A DNA stretch of 64,000 nt, from the NCBI GenBank assembly GCA_022478985.1, contig JAKSZP010012226.1, positions 1 through 64,000 on the forward strand, given 5' to 3'. A program made the position numbers and the translations under genes. The DNA is from Massospora cicadina (lineage: Eukaryota > Entomophthoromycota > Entomophthoromycetes > Entomophthorales > Entomophthoraceae). Of the stretch, positions 55,914 through 64,000 are shown piece by piece. The notes beneath the pieces are model-generated. The model saw only the letters and a program-made list of their open reading frames with translations, was not told the DNA's origin and searched no databases. How positions within the stretch are numbered: the stretch's first letter is position 1; each line of letters opens with the position of its first letter.

Positions 55914-56005
55914 ACAATCTTACTAATGACTATTTACCTGATGGTGTGGCTGTGCATCCCACACACCTCTCAGGGAACAAGAGACTTACAGACACTCACC
56001 TGATA
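55914..56005 (+). repeat. 3' LTR of gypsy C, last piece
   Basis: acaatcttactaatgac corresponds to 29900-29915 of the 5' LTR, and the piece ends CACTCACCTGATA at 56005, followed by the GTTAG duplication. Confidence 0.85.
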
Positions 56006-56010
56006 GTTAG

Positions 56011-56446
56011 AAGTGAGGTATATCTGGATGATCACAATATTCCTTTGGATGTAACATGCTGGAAACTTGCCCATCAGAATGTAGAACCTTATTAAGTAAA
56101 GAAGGTCAATGGCAAGTTTGCCTATAATGTTTCTCAACCTGAAGGATGGAATATTTATTATTTTTTCATTGACCACTCTTATGCAAGAACTATGGTAGTT
56201 TCTTATCCCATCAGTAATTTAAAGGCACCGCCCCCTCTTATTGATTTTCCATATCAAGGATATGAGGTAGTGGCTATCATTGGAAGATATAAGCATTGCA
56301 GAAAAATGAAAAACCTGTTCAGTAAGCTGGCTATCCTGCAGAAGAGACTACTTGAGCCTAAATAGAACCTAAGAATTCTATAAAGCATTTATAAAAAATA
56401 CAAAGAAAAAAGCTTCAAAAATAGCTTTAGCCCTGCTGGGGGATGA
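56011..56446 (+). pseudogene. gypsy E integrase C-terminus
   Basis: It resumes E after element C. It reads KKVNGKFAYNVSQPEGWNIY, equivalent to the GPY/F region of gypsy integrases, then YQGYEVVAIIGRYKHCRKM, possibly the start of a chromodomain, and LQKRLLEPK. A purine-rich gctgggggatga precedes the LTR at 56447. Stops occur at about 56094 and 56364. Confidence 0.7.
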
Positions 56447-56654
56447 TGTCAGGACAAAACCTGACATGAGTGGCTATCTTAAGACTACAGATGATATCAA
56501 CCTGATAAAGAAATTATGTACCAAAGGTAGATCAATTAAACACATTACAGTATAATTGCAATGGGATTGTGTCAATTAATGCACTCAAATAATTAATTGC
56601 AATGAGAATGAGCCAATTACATACCAAAACTTGATTGCATTAAGACTGAGACAA

Positions 56655-56784
56655 AGAGTGGTTAGCCAAGCGGGTAAAACTGCTTCCACCCCTAGTGCAG
56701 GTTTTGAGTTCGAGACCTGTACTGGCTAGAAAACATTCTTGGTGTGGTATATTTGTCCCAAGGTTGACCCACCTCAAATAATTT
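56655..56784 (+). mobile_element. SINE-2: 130-bp tRNA-derived SINE
   Basis: The head has a perfect A-box (TAGCCAAGCGGG, 56663-56674) and a near-perfect B-box (AGTTCGAGACC, 56707-56717), the internal polymerase III promoter. An unrelated 3' part ends ccacctcaaataattt. The target duplication is ttaagactgagacaa (56640-56654) against ttaagaccgagacaa (56785-56799), one difference. The other E LTR shows the site empty at about 18978-18990, and a 3' fragment of the same family lies at 18683-18722. Confidence 0.8.
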
Positions 56785-57077
56785 TTAAGACCGAGACAAG
56801 CCCTAATGCCTACTAAAATCATATGTAAAGCAAAATTTCAGAAGCTCAGAAGAAGAATAGTATAACATCCAAAAAACAATTATCTTAGGTAAATCCAGAA
56901 AGCTGAGTGGTATATAAGACCAATACATTTATATTGTTAACCTTTGCAGTAAATAAAAATATTTTATATTATGCAAACACTATTATAGTTCTTTACTAAA
57001 ATTTTATAAATCTCATCTTACCACCTCAAATTACATAAAGCTCCTTCCCTTTTTTCCCTTACAAAATCTTATCTAGG

Positions 57078-57366
57078 AGGGGGTGGAAGGTGAGTCAGTA
57101 GGGCATATGGCTACCAACCTGAAGGTTGTGGGTTCAATTCCCACCCTTCACACATTGATTGAGGTGCCAGCCAAAGGAAGCTATTGGCGGTTAGTAGGTC
57201 TAATAACATGAAAACCTTACCCATGAGGTAACCAGAAAAATTTGAGTCCTGATCCAGAGGTGGAAAAACTTTCTTTGACGGAGTTGACCCTGTTCAGGTT
57301 TCATATCATTTCTTTCTTTTGGTAATGCCTGTCCCCTGGTCAGCTTGCCTCAGTTAAATAGAATAA
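57078..57366 (+). mobile_element. SINE-1: 289-bp tRNA-derived SINE with LINE-type tail
   Basis: The head folds as a degenerate tRNA: acceptor GTGGAAG with CCTTCAC, a perfect T-arm GTGGG-TTCAATT-CCCAC (B-box), an A-box-like TGAGTCAGTAGG, and a 7-base loop CTACCAA with the conserved T33 position; it most resembles tRNA-Met by eye. The tail tgtCCCCTGGTCAGCTTGCC, then tcagttaaata, matches LINE D. The target duplication AAAATCTTATCTAGG is perfect at 57063-57077 and 57367-57381. The E 5' LTR has the empty site at about 19300. Confidence 0.88.
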
Positions 57367-57607
57367 AAAATCTTATCTAGGCAACTCTTTTACCACATAC
57401 CTACCATTTCTTATATTTGAACGCATCTAGTGTCCTTATCATACTGGATTAAAAATTTTGGTTATGATAGCTCAAAGTTAGCTACCTCCAACCAGGTTAT
57501 AAGTACACCAGTCCCTGACATCCCCAGGGGTTCATAAACCAATTAAAGGGGTCCTTGGCAAATTAAAATGTATTTGGGGTCCTTAAAACCCATTTTGGAA
57601 ATCACTG

Positions 57608-58537
57608 ATTTAGCCAAACATACATAAATTCATATCATCTATTAAGTTCATCCATCTCACCAAAAATTATGATTTTTTATATTTTATACAAAGTTATAAG
57701 TCCTAAAAATTTCTACTGAAGATATCTTAAATTTTAATTGAGGTAAGCTGACATGGGGAGGGACATACCAAATATTCAAGTTGTAAAAACAATAAAAAAA
57801 GCTTAACAGAACAAAAGTAACATAAAGCATTTTGAATCAAAACCCAAAATAAAACAAACTAGCCAAATGTGAAAGCGACTAACCACTACAAAACATGCTG
57901 GAGGGAGGGGAGACTGGGAGTTGGGTTTTAAACAAACCTATTACTCTTCTGACTCTGACTAAGGCAGAAAGCAAAAGTGTCAGCGCATCCACAGGGTAAG
58001 GTACCTTATGCTTAAAAATAGTGTTGACTGGAACAATTTATAGCTGTGGTAAAGGCCTTGAACTAATTAGCAAGACGTTGCTCAGCATTCAAGTGGACAT
58101 TGGTAAAATATGAAAAAGATGTGGTATTTTGAAGGGTAATTTTATGATTTTGGTCTAACAAGGATTGCTGCCAAACTTGCACTACAGTATCATTGGCTTC
58201 TTTGTGTAACCATGTGATTTCATATTTTACAGAGTTGAGAAATCAAAGGGGATGCCTGATCTTGGGCAAACCATTTACCAGCACAGAGACTGATCAAAGG
58301 TGAGAGTCACAGAGGAAATTACTTTCAGGGGAGGAAGCTACTGGTACAGCAAACTGATGGACATTTAGGAATGGTTTGAAATGTGTCTTTGATACTGCTT
58401 GGGGTTGGGCTGAGCATCAGAGTCAGAGTTCAATAAATGACTAAAGTCAATTTCATCAGGTATGGACAAAGCAATTTCACCCTATTCATTAACCTTATCC
58501 AATAGTTACCGTGAATTCTGATTAAGCTTAATGGAGA
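57608..58537 (-). mobile_element. G3: third copy of the unknown-ORF retroposon, partial
   Basis: From 57735: minus-strand tail TATGTCCCTCCCCATGTCAG, then cttacctcaattaaa. The body to 58537 shares short blocks with G and G1 (for example the ggtaattttatgattttggt region at 58137 against 36293). It is cut by element J at 58538, so its 5' half is outside the window. 57608-57734 is unassigned flank of the hAT-like element. No conserved open frame is clear here. Confidence 0.5.
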
Positions 58538-58595
58538 TGTTAGAATAGATTTAACTGAGGGTAATTGTTCATCCAAAGTGTACCAAAATGGATGG

Positions 58596-59441
58596 TGTCA
58601 TGGTTGAATGACATGATAGTGGGCACCAACCCCAAAGATAAGGCTGGGCGGCAGGAGGCTCAGAAGGTGAAACTTTAGGCCCTCCCTGACCTCAAGCACA
58701 CATTATACCAACGCTGGGTACAAGCCAAATATGCCCAGGTTGGTACTAGTGAGGTGCATAACGACCAGCCCCTTGCATCAGCCCAGGCGTTTAAACAGAT
58801 GAGATATTTAATTAACGCGGACAGTTTGATTCAGTTGATTGAGGAACGGGGGTTCAAACCCATTCCATTTACGAAATTACATGTTTGGGTAGGGTACAAC
58901 TTCAATTGATTACTCGAGTGAAGTCAGTTTCAGCATATTTAACTAATTTGGACAGGAGTGTTTGCCTATTGGTGAATCAGTGCTTGTGACCATTTCAGCA
59001 GACCCCAAATTACCCTGCCAATGTTTAAATTTGATTTTTGTGACCAACGTTTCTTGTTAGTCAACTTTTCTTAATAAAGTTTCCTGTTTTAAATTTTAAT
59101 TTTGTTATTTCATATGATCCTTGCATGAACCTCTGCGAGGAGGTCTCACGCTCCATTAACCTTTCCATTTTAACTATGATCAGGCAATCTTCATGTGCAT
59201 CGTTGGTTCTCCTAGGTCCCCCCAACCTGGGACGCTTACCCCTTCCCATGCTGGGCACCGCGTTGGTTTTGGATGGTTATTTTCACCCATGATCGCCCTA
59301 GTTCTCTTGAGTTATTATTGCTCCAGCACCTTCTGCTGGACTCTAGTAACTTTCATATTAACAGCTAGTTCCCTGGCGTTGGCCTTGTGCACTGTGCACT
59401 ACCATGCTGGGAACAGGAGAGTTATAGACATTCTCCTTACA
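58596..59441 (+). repeat. solo LTR K (846 bp)
   Basis: It starts TGTCATGGTTGAATGACATG and ends ATTCTCCTTACA. The perfect 5-bp duplication GATGG lies at 58591-58595 and 59442-59446. The stem-loop is at 59128-59145. There is no internal region, so it is the product of LTR-LTR recombination of an A/B/C-type element. Confidence 0.92.
58597..58911 (+). pseudogene. LTR-encoded ORF, K copy
   Basis: About 105 codons from the first bases of the LTR: SWLNDMIVGTNPKDKAGRQE, KVKL, a TAG, ALPDLKHTLYQRWVQAKYAQ, YLINADSLIQLIEERGFKPI, ending at a TGA near 58909. Only one stop lies inside, although the LTR is a solo relic. The peptide pattern matches C (35385-35702). Confidence 0.6.
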
Positions 59442-59934
59442 GATGGGATGATAGTGTCCTGCTATAGATAAAAGGGTAGGGGAGATGAAGGCTTGATGCA
59501 GATATAGTAAGTTGATGTAAGGTTTTCATTAAGTGATAAGGGACCAATTGTGATGAGCTGGTAGTTTATGTTGATGTCTGTAGAGAAGATACTGAAAGAG
59601 CCCTAAAAATAAACTATAAAATAAAATAAAGTTGGAGGTAATAATATCTTTATTAACTTAATACTAAGGAATGTTTCTAGGCTTTACCTATATTTTCCAT
59701 ATTTTAAGGTACCTTTTACCTCCACTGGAAAGATCTTCTACACCTTGAACTTGGTCAGGTGAGAATTTTACTGAGGGAATCTTTTTGACATCTTTACTAT
59801 ATTAAGATGGATAAGGATCCATTGATATCGTTTACTATTGTTATAGATATATTTTAGTAAAATTTAGGTCAACTGAGGGGCGAACCAAATCAAATAAATT
59901 TGGGAAAGGTTGAATATTAATAACATCACCTCAA

Positions 59935-60960
59935 ATTTTCCAGGGAGGATAATATTATCATAAGAAGTGACTATGTACACCATTTACAATGGAACCAGAG
60001 CTAGTTGCAGCAATAGAGTATTCATGACCTTTCTGTGTAACACTGTATATGGTCTAGAAAAAAAGTGGCAAGTTTATGGTTCCTACCCCCAGGTCAAAGA
60101 TAGTAGAATAAGACTGAATATCCTGAGAAATATTCTGGTGGAGAAATTCTTTAATAATTAGTCTGAATTTTAATCTTTAAAATTAATATTCCTTATGAAT
60201 TCTGTAGCCATAGATTTGATGCATATAATTTTATTGGTTGATCACCATAAGGTGAAATCTACATTTTCTGGGCTCACAGATTTAAGGATGAGGTGAAGGC
60301 TAGAAGGCAATAAAGGCTCACGACCATACAAATCTAAGAAAGGAGACATTCTAATCATCCTATTATAAAAGGCTTCATACACTAGTAAAAAACTTGGAAG
60401 AGAATCATTCCATTGCCCTGCTTAAGACATTTTTAAATTTCATAGGCTAGAAACTAGAGTGCCATTATCATGTTCTCTTGTGTCATTAGTGGTCAGTTGT
60501 TAGGGAGTGCTAAAAGGTGTTTTACGCTTAAGGTGGAAATTTACTCTTCTACTATGGATGAGATAAAATTTGTGCCATTATTGGATAAGAGTAGTTGAGG
60601 ACAGCCATGTCTGAAAAAAACTTTCCAGTATAAGAGAGCCGTGGCTCTAGCAGAGGTGTTAGCCACAGATGTGGCCTCTAACCCTTTGTTAAGTGGTCAG
60701 CCAAAAGTTTTTTTATACCAATGCCCATATAAAGCTAAATACAAAAGTCTGATTACATCAATATAACAGTATTAATAGCATCCTCAGGAGCTACAGGCTC
60801 AAATTCAAAGCACAGATTGGACATATCTTGAGTGCGGCAGGTTAAACAAGTTTTAAAAAGTTGTGAACAAATTTAAGCCATATTTTCCCAGTAGCAGATG
60901 CTTTTCAACCATTCAAGGTTTTTTACTAGCCTCTTGTTCAAAAGTTTTATGAGCTTCCAT
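59935..60960 (-). pseudogene. gypsy J integrase remnant
   Basis: Fragments on the minus strand: MEAHKTF near 60960 (zinc region), a core piece WKVFFRHGCPQLLLSNNGTN at about 60640-60585 (second catalytic region, SDNG changed to SNNG), and the C-terminal TIYSVTQKGHEYSIAATSSG at about 60050-59990. Stops throughout. No chromodomain. Confidence 0.6.
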
Positions 60961-61286
60961 GGTTTTTAGTGCAAACGGAAGGATGGATATAAGGTAAAAA
61001 GGTGGTTCCTACTTGTTTTACTAAAGTTCTATTTTCAACTTTATTATTAGAAGCCATTTCTTTAGATGGGTTTGAATGGCAAGTGGATCTTGATTCTATA
61101 TATTAGGTTGTGTAAGAAGTTCTTAAATCCGTTCATTGTTGGGAAAAATTATATGTAAAATAGGTAGTCAAGACATCTCATCTGCATTTTGATGGATGAC
61201 TCTTGCTTGATCGACTATCTAAAATGCTTTTGTGACCTTAGGGCCCAACAAGCTAACCTTCCATCAGGGTAATTCATTTAACAAAG

Positions 61287-61700
61287 CTAACAAATGAAAG
61301 CGTGGTCAGTAACAATTATAAGATGTTTACCATACATATATGAACATACGTGTTTTATGAAAAGTAACATAGTAATGTGTTCACAGTTGGTTTTGAAGTA
61401 GTTCCATTTAGCCCTAGTTACAGACTTTCTAAAATACATGATGGGGTAATTTACTTGATCAGCATCCAGCTGATACAAGATGGCATTAACAATGGTATCA
61501 CCTGCATCAGTAAAGAGAATAAAAAGCTGGCTAAAGTTAGGTGTTTTAAAACAGGGGCAGTTATTAAAGTGGTGTGCAAGGAGTTAAAAGATTTTTGTTG
61601 TGTGGGACCCCAGAAAAAGGGCACATTTTTATGTAATAGCTCTATTAAGGTTTTGGCAAAGTCAGTGAAGTGGGATATACATTATTGATATTATCCCACC
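61287..61700 (-). pseudogene. gypsy J RNase H remnant
   Basis: 61478-61287 reads YQLDADQVNYPIMYFRKSVT, then NCEHITMLLFIKHVCSYMYG and LIIVTDHAF, keeping the TDH motif and the helix around the catalytic glutamate (E-H). It is collinear with I at 7210-7400. The upstream TDAS region is in other frames at about 61500. Confidence 0.65.
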
Positions 61701-63850
61701 ATTAAAAAAATACTTGGATATCAAATAAATTTTTAGGATTGGACAATCATTTAATTACTGTAGCAGGAAACTGAGCACAGGAGGTCATGGGAGGAAAAGC
61801 GCCAGGAAAAAGGTGCCAAAACAAGGCAAAGTGGCTCATCAAAAAGCAACGTCCCTGTAGTCTCAATTATGTTTTCAGGTAAATTTCTTATACAAAACGT
61901 ACAACAAACTGACGACAACTATCAGGGAAATGAGTTATGAGAGTTGGGGTAGGTAGCATAAGAACTGCGGCAGAATGCGTTGAAATAATAGCAGTGGAGT
62001 TGACAGAATAGTTCACAGCGTGAGGGGTCGTTTTCACCCAAAGTGTGGGTTATACCAAAGCAGTAAAAGGAGTCTGGCCATCACAAAGGTTTTAACCAAG
62101 GTCTTCTTTATAATAATAAGCATAAAGGTATATGAACATGTGCAAATAAGACATAAAATCTCTTAAAATTTAATTTTTTATCTGAGAAAAGCAAAGCCTT
62201 TCTCAGATTGGGCTTAAAACTAAAGGGAATATTTGTGATGGTTTCATATTAATTAGTGCAACCCAAATTAAGCTGTAAAATTTTCGTCTTTTAGTAAAGT
62301 TAAAATTTTATGAATTCAGCCAAATTCTGTAAATTTGTACCACGTGATTTCCAGATTTTGGGGTCAATTTTATCCAGATTTTCTGTCTCTGGAGATCTGT
62401 TTCCCTCAGCCCATAGCTGGCAAAGCCAGAACCCATTTCTGGTCAATGACCTTGGAGAGATTTTAGTAACCTCTAAGTGTTCTGACCTTGACTCCAAGGG
62501 CTTAATTGACTTAGTTTAGTGGGGCGCCCATTATGAAATATGTCATTACCTGTGACAATGGCGAGTAGATACAATGGATTTGGTATGATACCTTGCAGAG
62601 TCACTTTATGTCCTAAAACTCTATCTTTTAATGAAGTTTTTCTCTATAATTTTTTAATCTTAAAGAAGCATTATGTAACTTTTGCAATACCTGAAAAGAT
62701 GATTGAGATGAGCTGTGAAAGTTCTAGAAAAGATAGTAATATCATCAAGGTAGACTAGTATACACATCAGTTTGAGGTCCCCAAACAGTTAAACCATGGC
62801 CTGATGAAATATGGCAGGAGCGTTGAACAATCTATGTGGCATCTAAGTGGGCTAAAAACCTTCATCAGAAATAAGCACACATTTACTGAAATATTAAGAA
62901 GAGAGGTCAATCTGCCAGTAGCCACTGGCCAAGTCCACTGAAAAGAGTTACTGGGAGCCAGCCTAGCATCTCAGAGAGTCATCAATGCAAGGTAAGGTGT
63001 ATCTATTTTTACAAGTGATAGAATGCAGTTGTTGTTAATCCATAAATATGCAATGACTCCCATTTTTCCTTTTAATAAAAATAAGGAGAAGACCAGGGTC
63101 TACGTGAGGGATGGAGTATCCTGGCATTAAGTAATTGTTTTATTTTTAGGGCAACTTAGGTTTCCTCAGTCTTAAATTTTTGACAAGGCCAAAATCTAAA
63201 GGGGGTAGAGTCCCCACTATTGATCCAATGTTTACACTTCTCATATGACCATAGTCATGTGGGACATAGTAGAAGATATCTGTAAAAAAATTTTCATTTA
63301 GAGCTAAGGAAGCATCTTTATGATTGGAAAAGAAATTGGAATCAATTTGCACTGGTACAGCAACAATAGTAGGTGGCTCTCTGACTTAAAGTTGTGGAGG
63401 GCCCCAACTCCTTGGACCTCAAATTACTTGATCATAGGATAAAATTCAGACATAAGCTAATAGGTTGGTTTAACTCCTTTATCTTTTTGGGATCAAGTGA
63501 GATTGCCAAAAAGGATAATGACGGTACCTTGGTAAGCTGGGTCTAATACTCATGGGCAAGAGACCTAAAGTAAGAAAGGATTAGTTAAGCCAGAAATTTT
63601 GATAATGTGATTAGGAGGGGGACCAATTAAATTCCAGTTTCCACTAAAACCCTAGATTTAGAAGGTATGGTAGTGACTTTGGTAGAATACAGAGGCATCC
63701 TTTCTTATGCTTTGGCCATAGTAGGGGCATCTTAGTTTTAAATCCCAAGACTTAATATTCTAATCAGCAACAGAGTCAGGATATATAAGTAGACACGTTA
63801 TTATCTTACATTTCCCTTTTTCATTAGAGTTATATAAAATTAATGGAACT
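61700..63850 (-). pseudogene. gypsy J reverse transcriptase region, degraded
   Basis: The best piece is at about 62840-62690: FNAPAIFHQAMV, then LFGDLKLMCILVYLDDITIF and SRTFTAHLNHL, with the polymerase box YLDD intact and collinear with I at 6680-6800. The rest has stops in every frame. 62500-61700 should cover the connection; I cannot follow it continuously. Confidence 0.55.
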
Positions 63851-64000
63851 TAATATCCAGGTTTGGAAACTAAGTTATCTACATAATTAAGGGTGGCTGC
63901 ATGTTCCATAAGGAATTTTCTGCCCAAAAGAAGGTCATAGTTATTATTAATGAAAACTGCTGTAGGGTAGATATTTGTAGTCCATCTAATTTTAGAAGCA
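63851..64000 (-). pseudogene. gypsy J protease C-terminus at the window edge
   Basis: The minus strand from 64000 reads NNNYDLLLGRKFLMEHAATL, then NYVDNLVSKPGY, the counterpart of I at 5540-5640 (NNSYNLLLGTGFLMEHAAII). The rest of the protease and any gag are outside the window. Confidence 0.65.

Larger units (their letters stand above)
29096..56005 (+). mobile_element. Ty3/gypsy chromodomain retrotransposon C, inserted in E and carrying most of the nest
   Basis: 5' LTR 29096-29985, internal 29986-35385, 3' LTR in three pieces (35386-35862, 48840-49169, 55914-56005). The perfect 5-bp duplication GTTAG lies at 29091-29095 and 56006-56010, and E's sequence is continuous across it. Own length after subtracting inserts is about 6.02 kb, matching A and B. 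It is more mutated than A or B, with many stops. Confidence 0.88.
18787..57507 (+). mobile_element. Ty3/gypsy retrotransposon E, oldest large element of the nest
   Basis: 5' LTR 18787-19438, internal parts 19439-22448, 28418-29095 and 56011-56446, 3' LTR 56447-57507. The parts join at the target duplications of A (ATCCT/ACCCT) and C (GTTAG). The integrase is split by A between the zinc-binding region and the catalytic core, and by C after the core. Its own sequence is about 5.35 kb. It is heavily mutated, with stops in all domains. The LTRs start TGTAAGGTC or TGTCAGGAC, distinct from the A/B/C LTRs and without their stem-loop. No clear 5-bp duplication flanks E. Confidence 0.8.
56447..57507 (+). 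repeat. 3' LTR of gypsy E, with two SINE insertions
   Basis: It starts TGTCAGGACAAAACCTGACA and ends TATAAGTACA. Without the SINEs and their duplications it is about 612 bp and aligns with 18787-19438. Confidence 0.78.
18755..57607. mobile_element. small hAT-like element split by the whole nest
   Basis: The left end (18755) CAGTGGTTCCCAAAGTGG continues to 18786. The right end, read on the minus strand from 57607, is CAGTGATTTCCAAAATGGG and continues in parallel for about 32 bases at roughly three quarters identity. CAGTGGTTC.CAAA is a typical hAT terminal motif. Without gypsy E (18787-57507) only about 130 bp remain, so this is a MITE-sized, non-coding element. No clean 8-bp target duplication is visible (left ttttccaa, right atttagcc), which is the weak point. 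Confidence 0.6.
58538..59925 (-). repeat. 3' LTR of gypsy J, interrupted by solo LTR K
   Basis: On the minus strand it starts TGTTATTAATATTCAACC at 59925 and ends TATTCTAACA at 58538. Without K and its duplication it is about 537 bp, against 522 bp in I. Shared blocks: AGATCTTTCCAGTGGAGG, AATAAAG, GGTCCCTTATCAC and CCATCCATTTTGGTAC, the last directly on the far side of K. Confidence 0.75.
58538..64000 (-). mobile_element. Ty3/gypsy retrotransposon J, same family as I, runs off the right edge
   Basis: Minus strand: protease at the window edge, reverse transcriptase about 62900-62500, RNase H about 61700-61287, integrase about 60960-59935, 3' LTR 59925-58538 (with solo LTR K inside). It is highly degraded. 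The LTR matches I's LTR in order, and the integrase end YSIAATSSGSIVNGVHSHFL matches I. Confidence 0.75.

Noticed and set aside
56655..56730. tRNA-like sequence with good A and B boxes
   Set aside because: It lacks a paired acceptor stem and lies between a 15-bp duplication with an unrelated 3' part, so it is a SINE head, not a tRNA gene.
57082..57153. tRNA-like fold, possible tRNA-Met
   Set aside because: The acceptor has a mismatch and a wobble, the anticodon stem is poor, and it is the head of a 289-bp element with target duplications.
61377..61688. 103-codon plus-strand ORF
   Set aside because: It is the complement of the J RNase H and reverse transcriptase region; cysteine and lysine runs are typical of the antisense of this motif (compare 7231-7019).
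1..64000. CRISPR arrays, operons, ribosome-binding sites or prophage genes
   Set aside because: All content is eukaryotic retroelement sequence; no bacterial gene organisation or spaced direct repeats were seen.

Overview
The window is 64 kb of eukaryotic repeat sequence in which I could not find one intact host gene. The contents are chromodomain and non-chromodomain Ty3/gypsy elements, Tad-like LINEs with separate ORF1 and ORF2, tRNA-derived SINEs and a hAT-like shell. This fits a transposon-bloated filamentous fungus. I cannot place it more closely (a basidiomycete or an early-diverging lineage are both possible), and no species marker is present. Nearly every open frame is a broken piece of an element, so most coding entries are called pseudogene.

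Layout. Positions 1-4812: a minus-strand gypsy element (H, the only one here with a recognisable gag), cut by an LTR of a second family that runs off the left edge. 5460-9308: a plus-strand gypsy element (I). 9309-10945: unassigned AT-rich DNA with a short tandem repeat and a 26-bp palindrome. 10961-16235: LINE-1 of the window, with a 17-bp target duplication. 16508-18290: a minus-strand retroposon (G1) with an unknown ORF. 18755-57607: one multi-level nest. 57735-64000: a third G copy, interrupted by gypsy element J (minus, runs off the right edge), which itself carries solo LTR K.

The nest was resolved from split halves and target-site duplications. A small hAT-like element (termini 18755 and 57607) contains gypsy E (18787-57507). 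E contains gypsy A (22449-28417) and gypsy C (29096-56005). C contains a solo LTR in its chromodomain, retroposon G in its 3' LTR (35863-48840) and an unclassified element F, also in its 3' LTR (49170-55913). G contains gypsy B (36693-47939), B contains LINE D in its 5' LTR (41988-47217), and F contains LINE-2 (49929-55206). E's 3' LTR also carries two SINEs, and its 5' LTR shows the empty sites for both. After subtraction of inserts, A, B and C come to 5.97, 6.00 and 6.02 kb, and the two G copies to about 1.73 and 1.78 kb. That agreement supports the reconstruction.

How the parts work together. The LINEs, SINE-1 and the G retroposons end in the same roughly 25-nt tail, which suggests that one LINE machinery moves all of them. 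A, B and C lack a normal gag, and A and B share an inactivating stop, so these gypsy copies were probably mobilised in trans. Two features recur in the gypsy LTRs and are not standard annotation: a fixed-size stem-loop (6-bp stem, 6-nt loop) and a roughly 105-codon ORF that starts at the first bases of the LTR.
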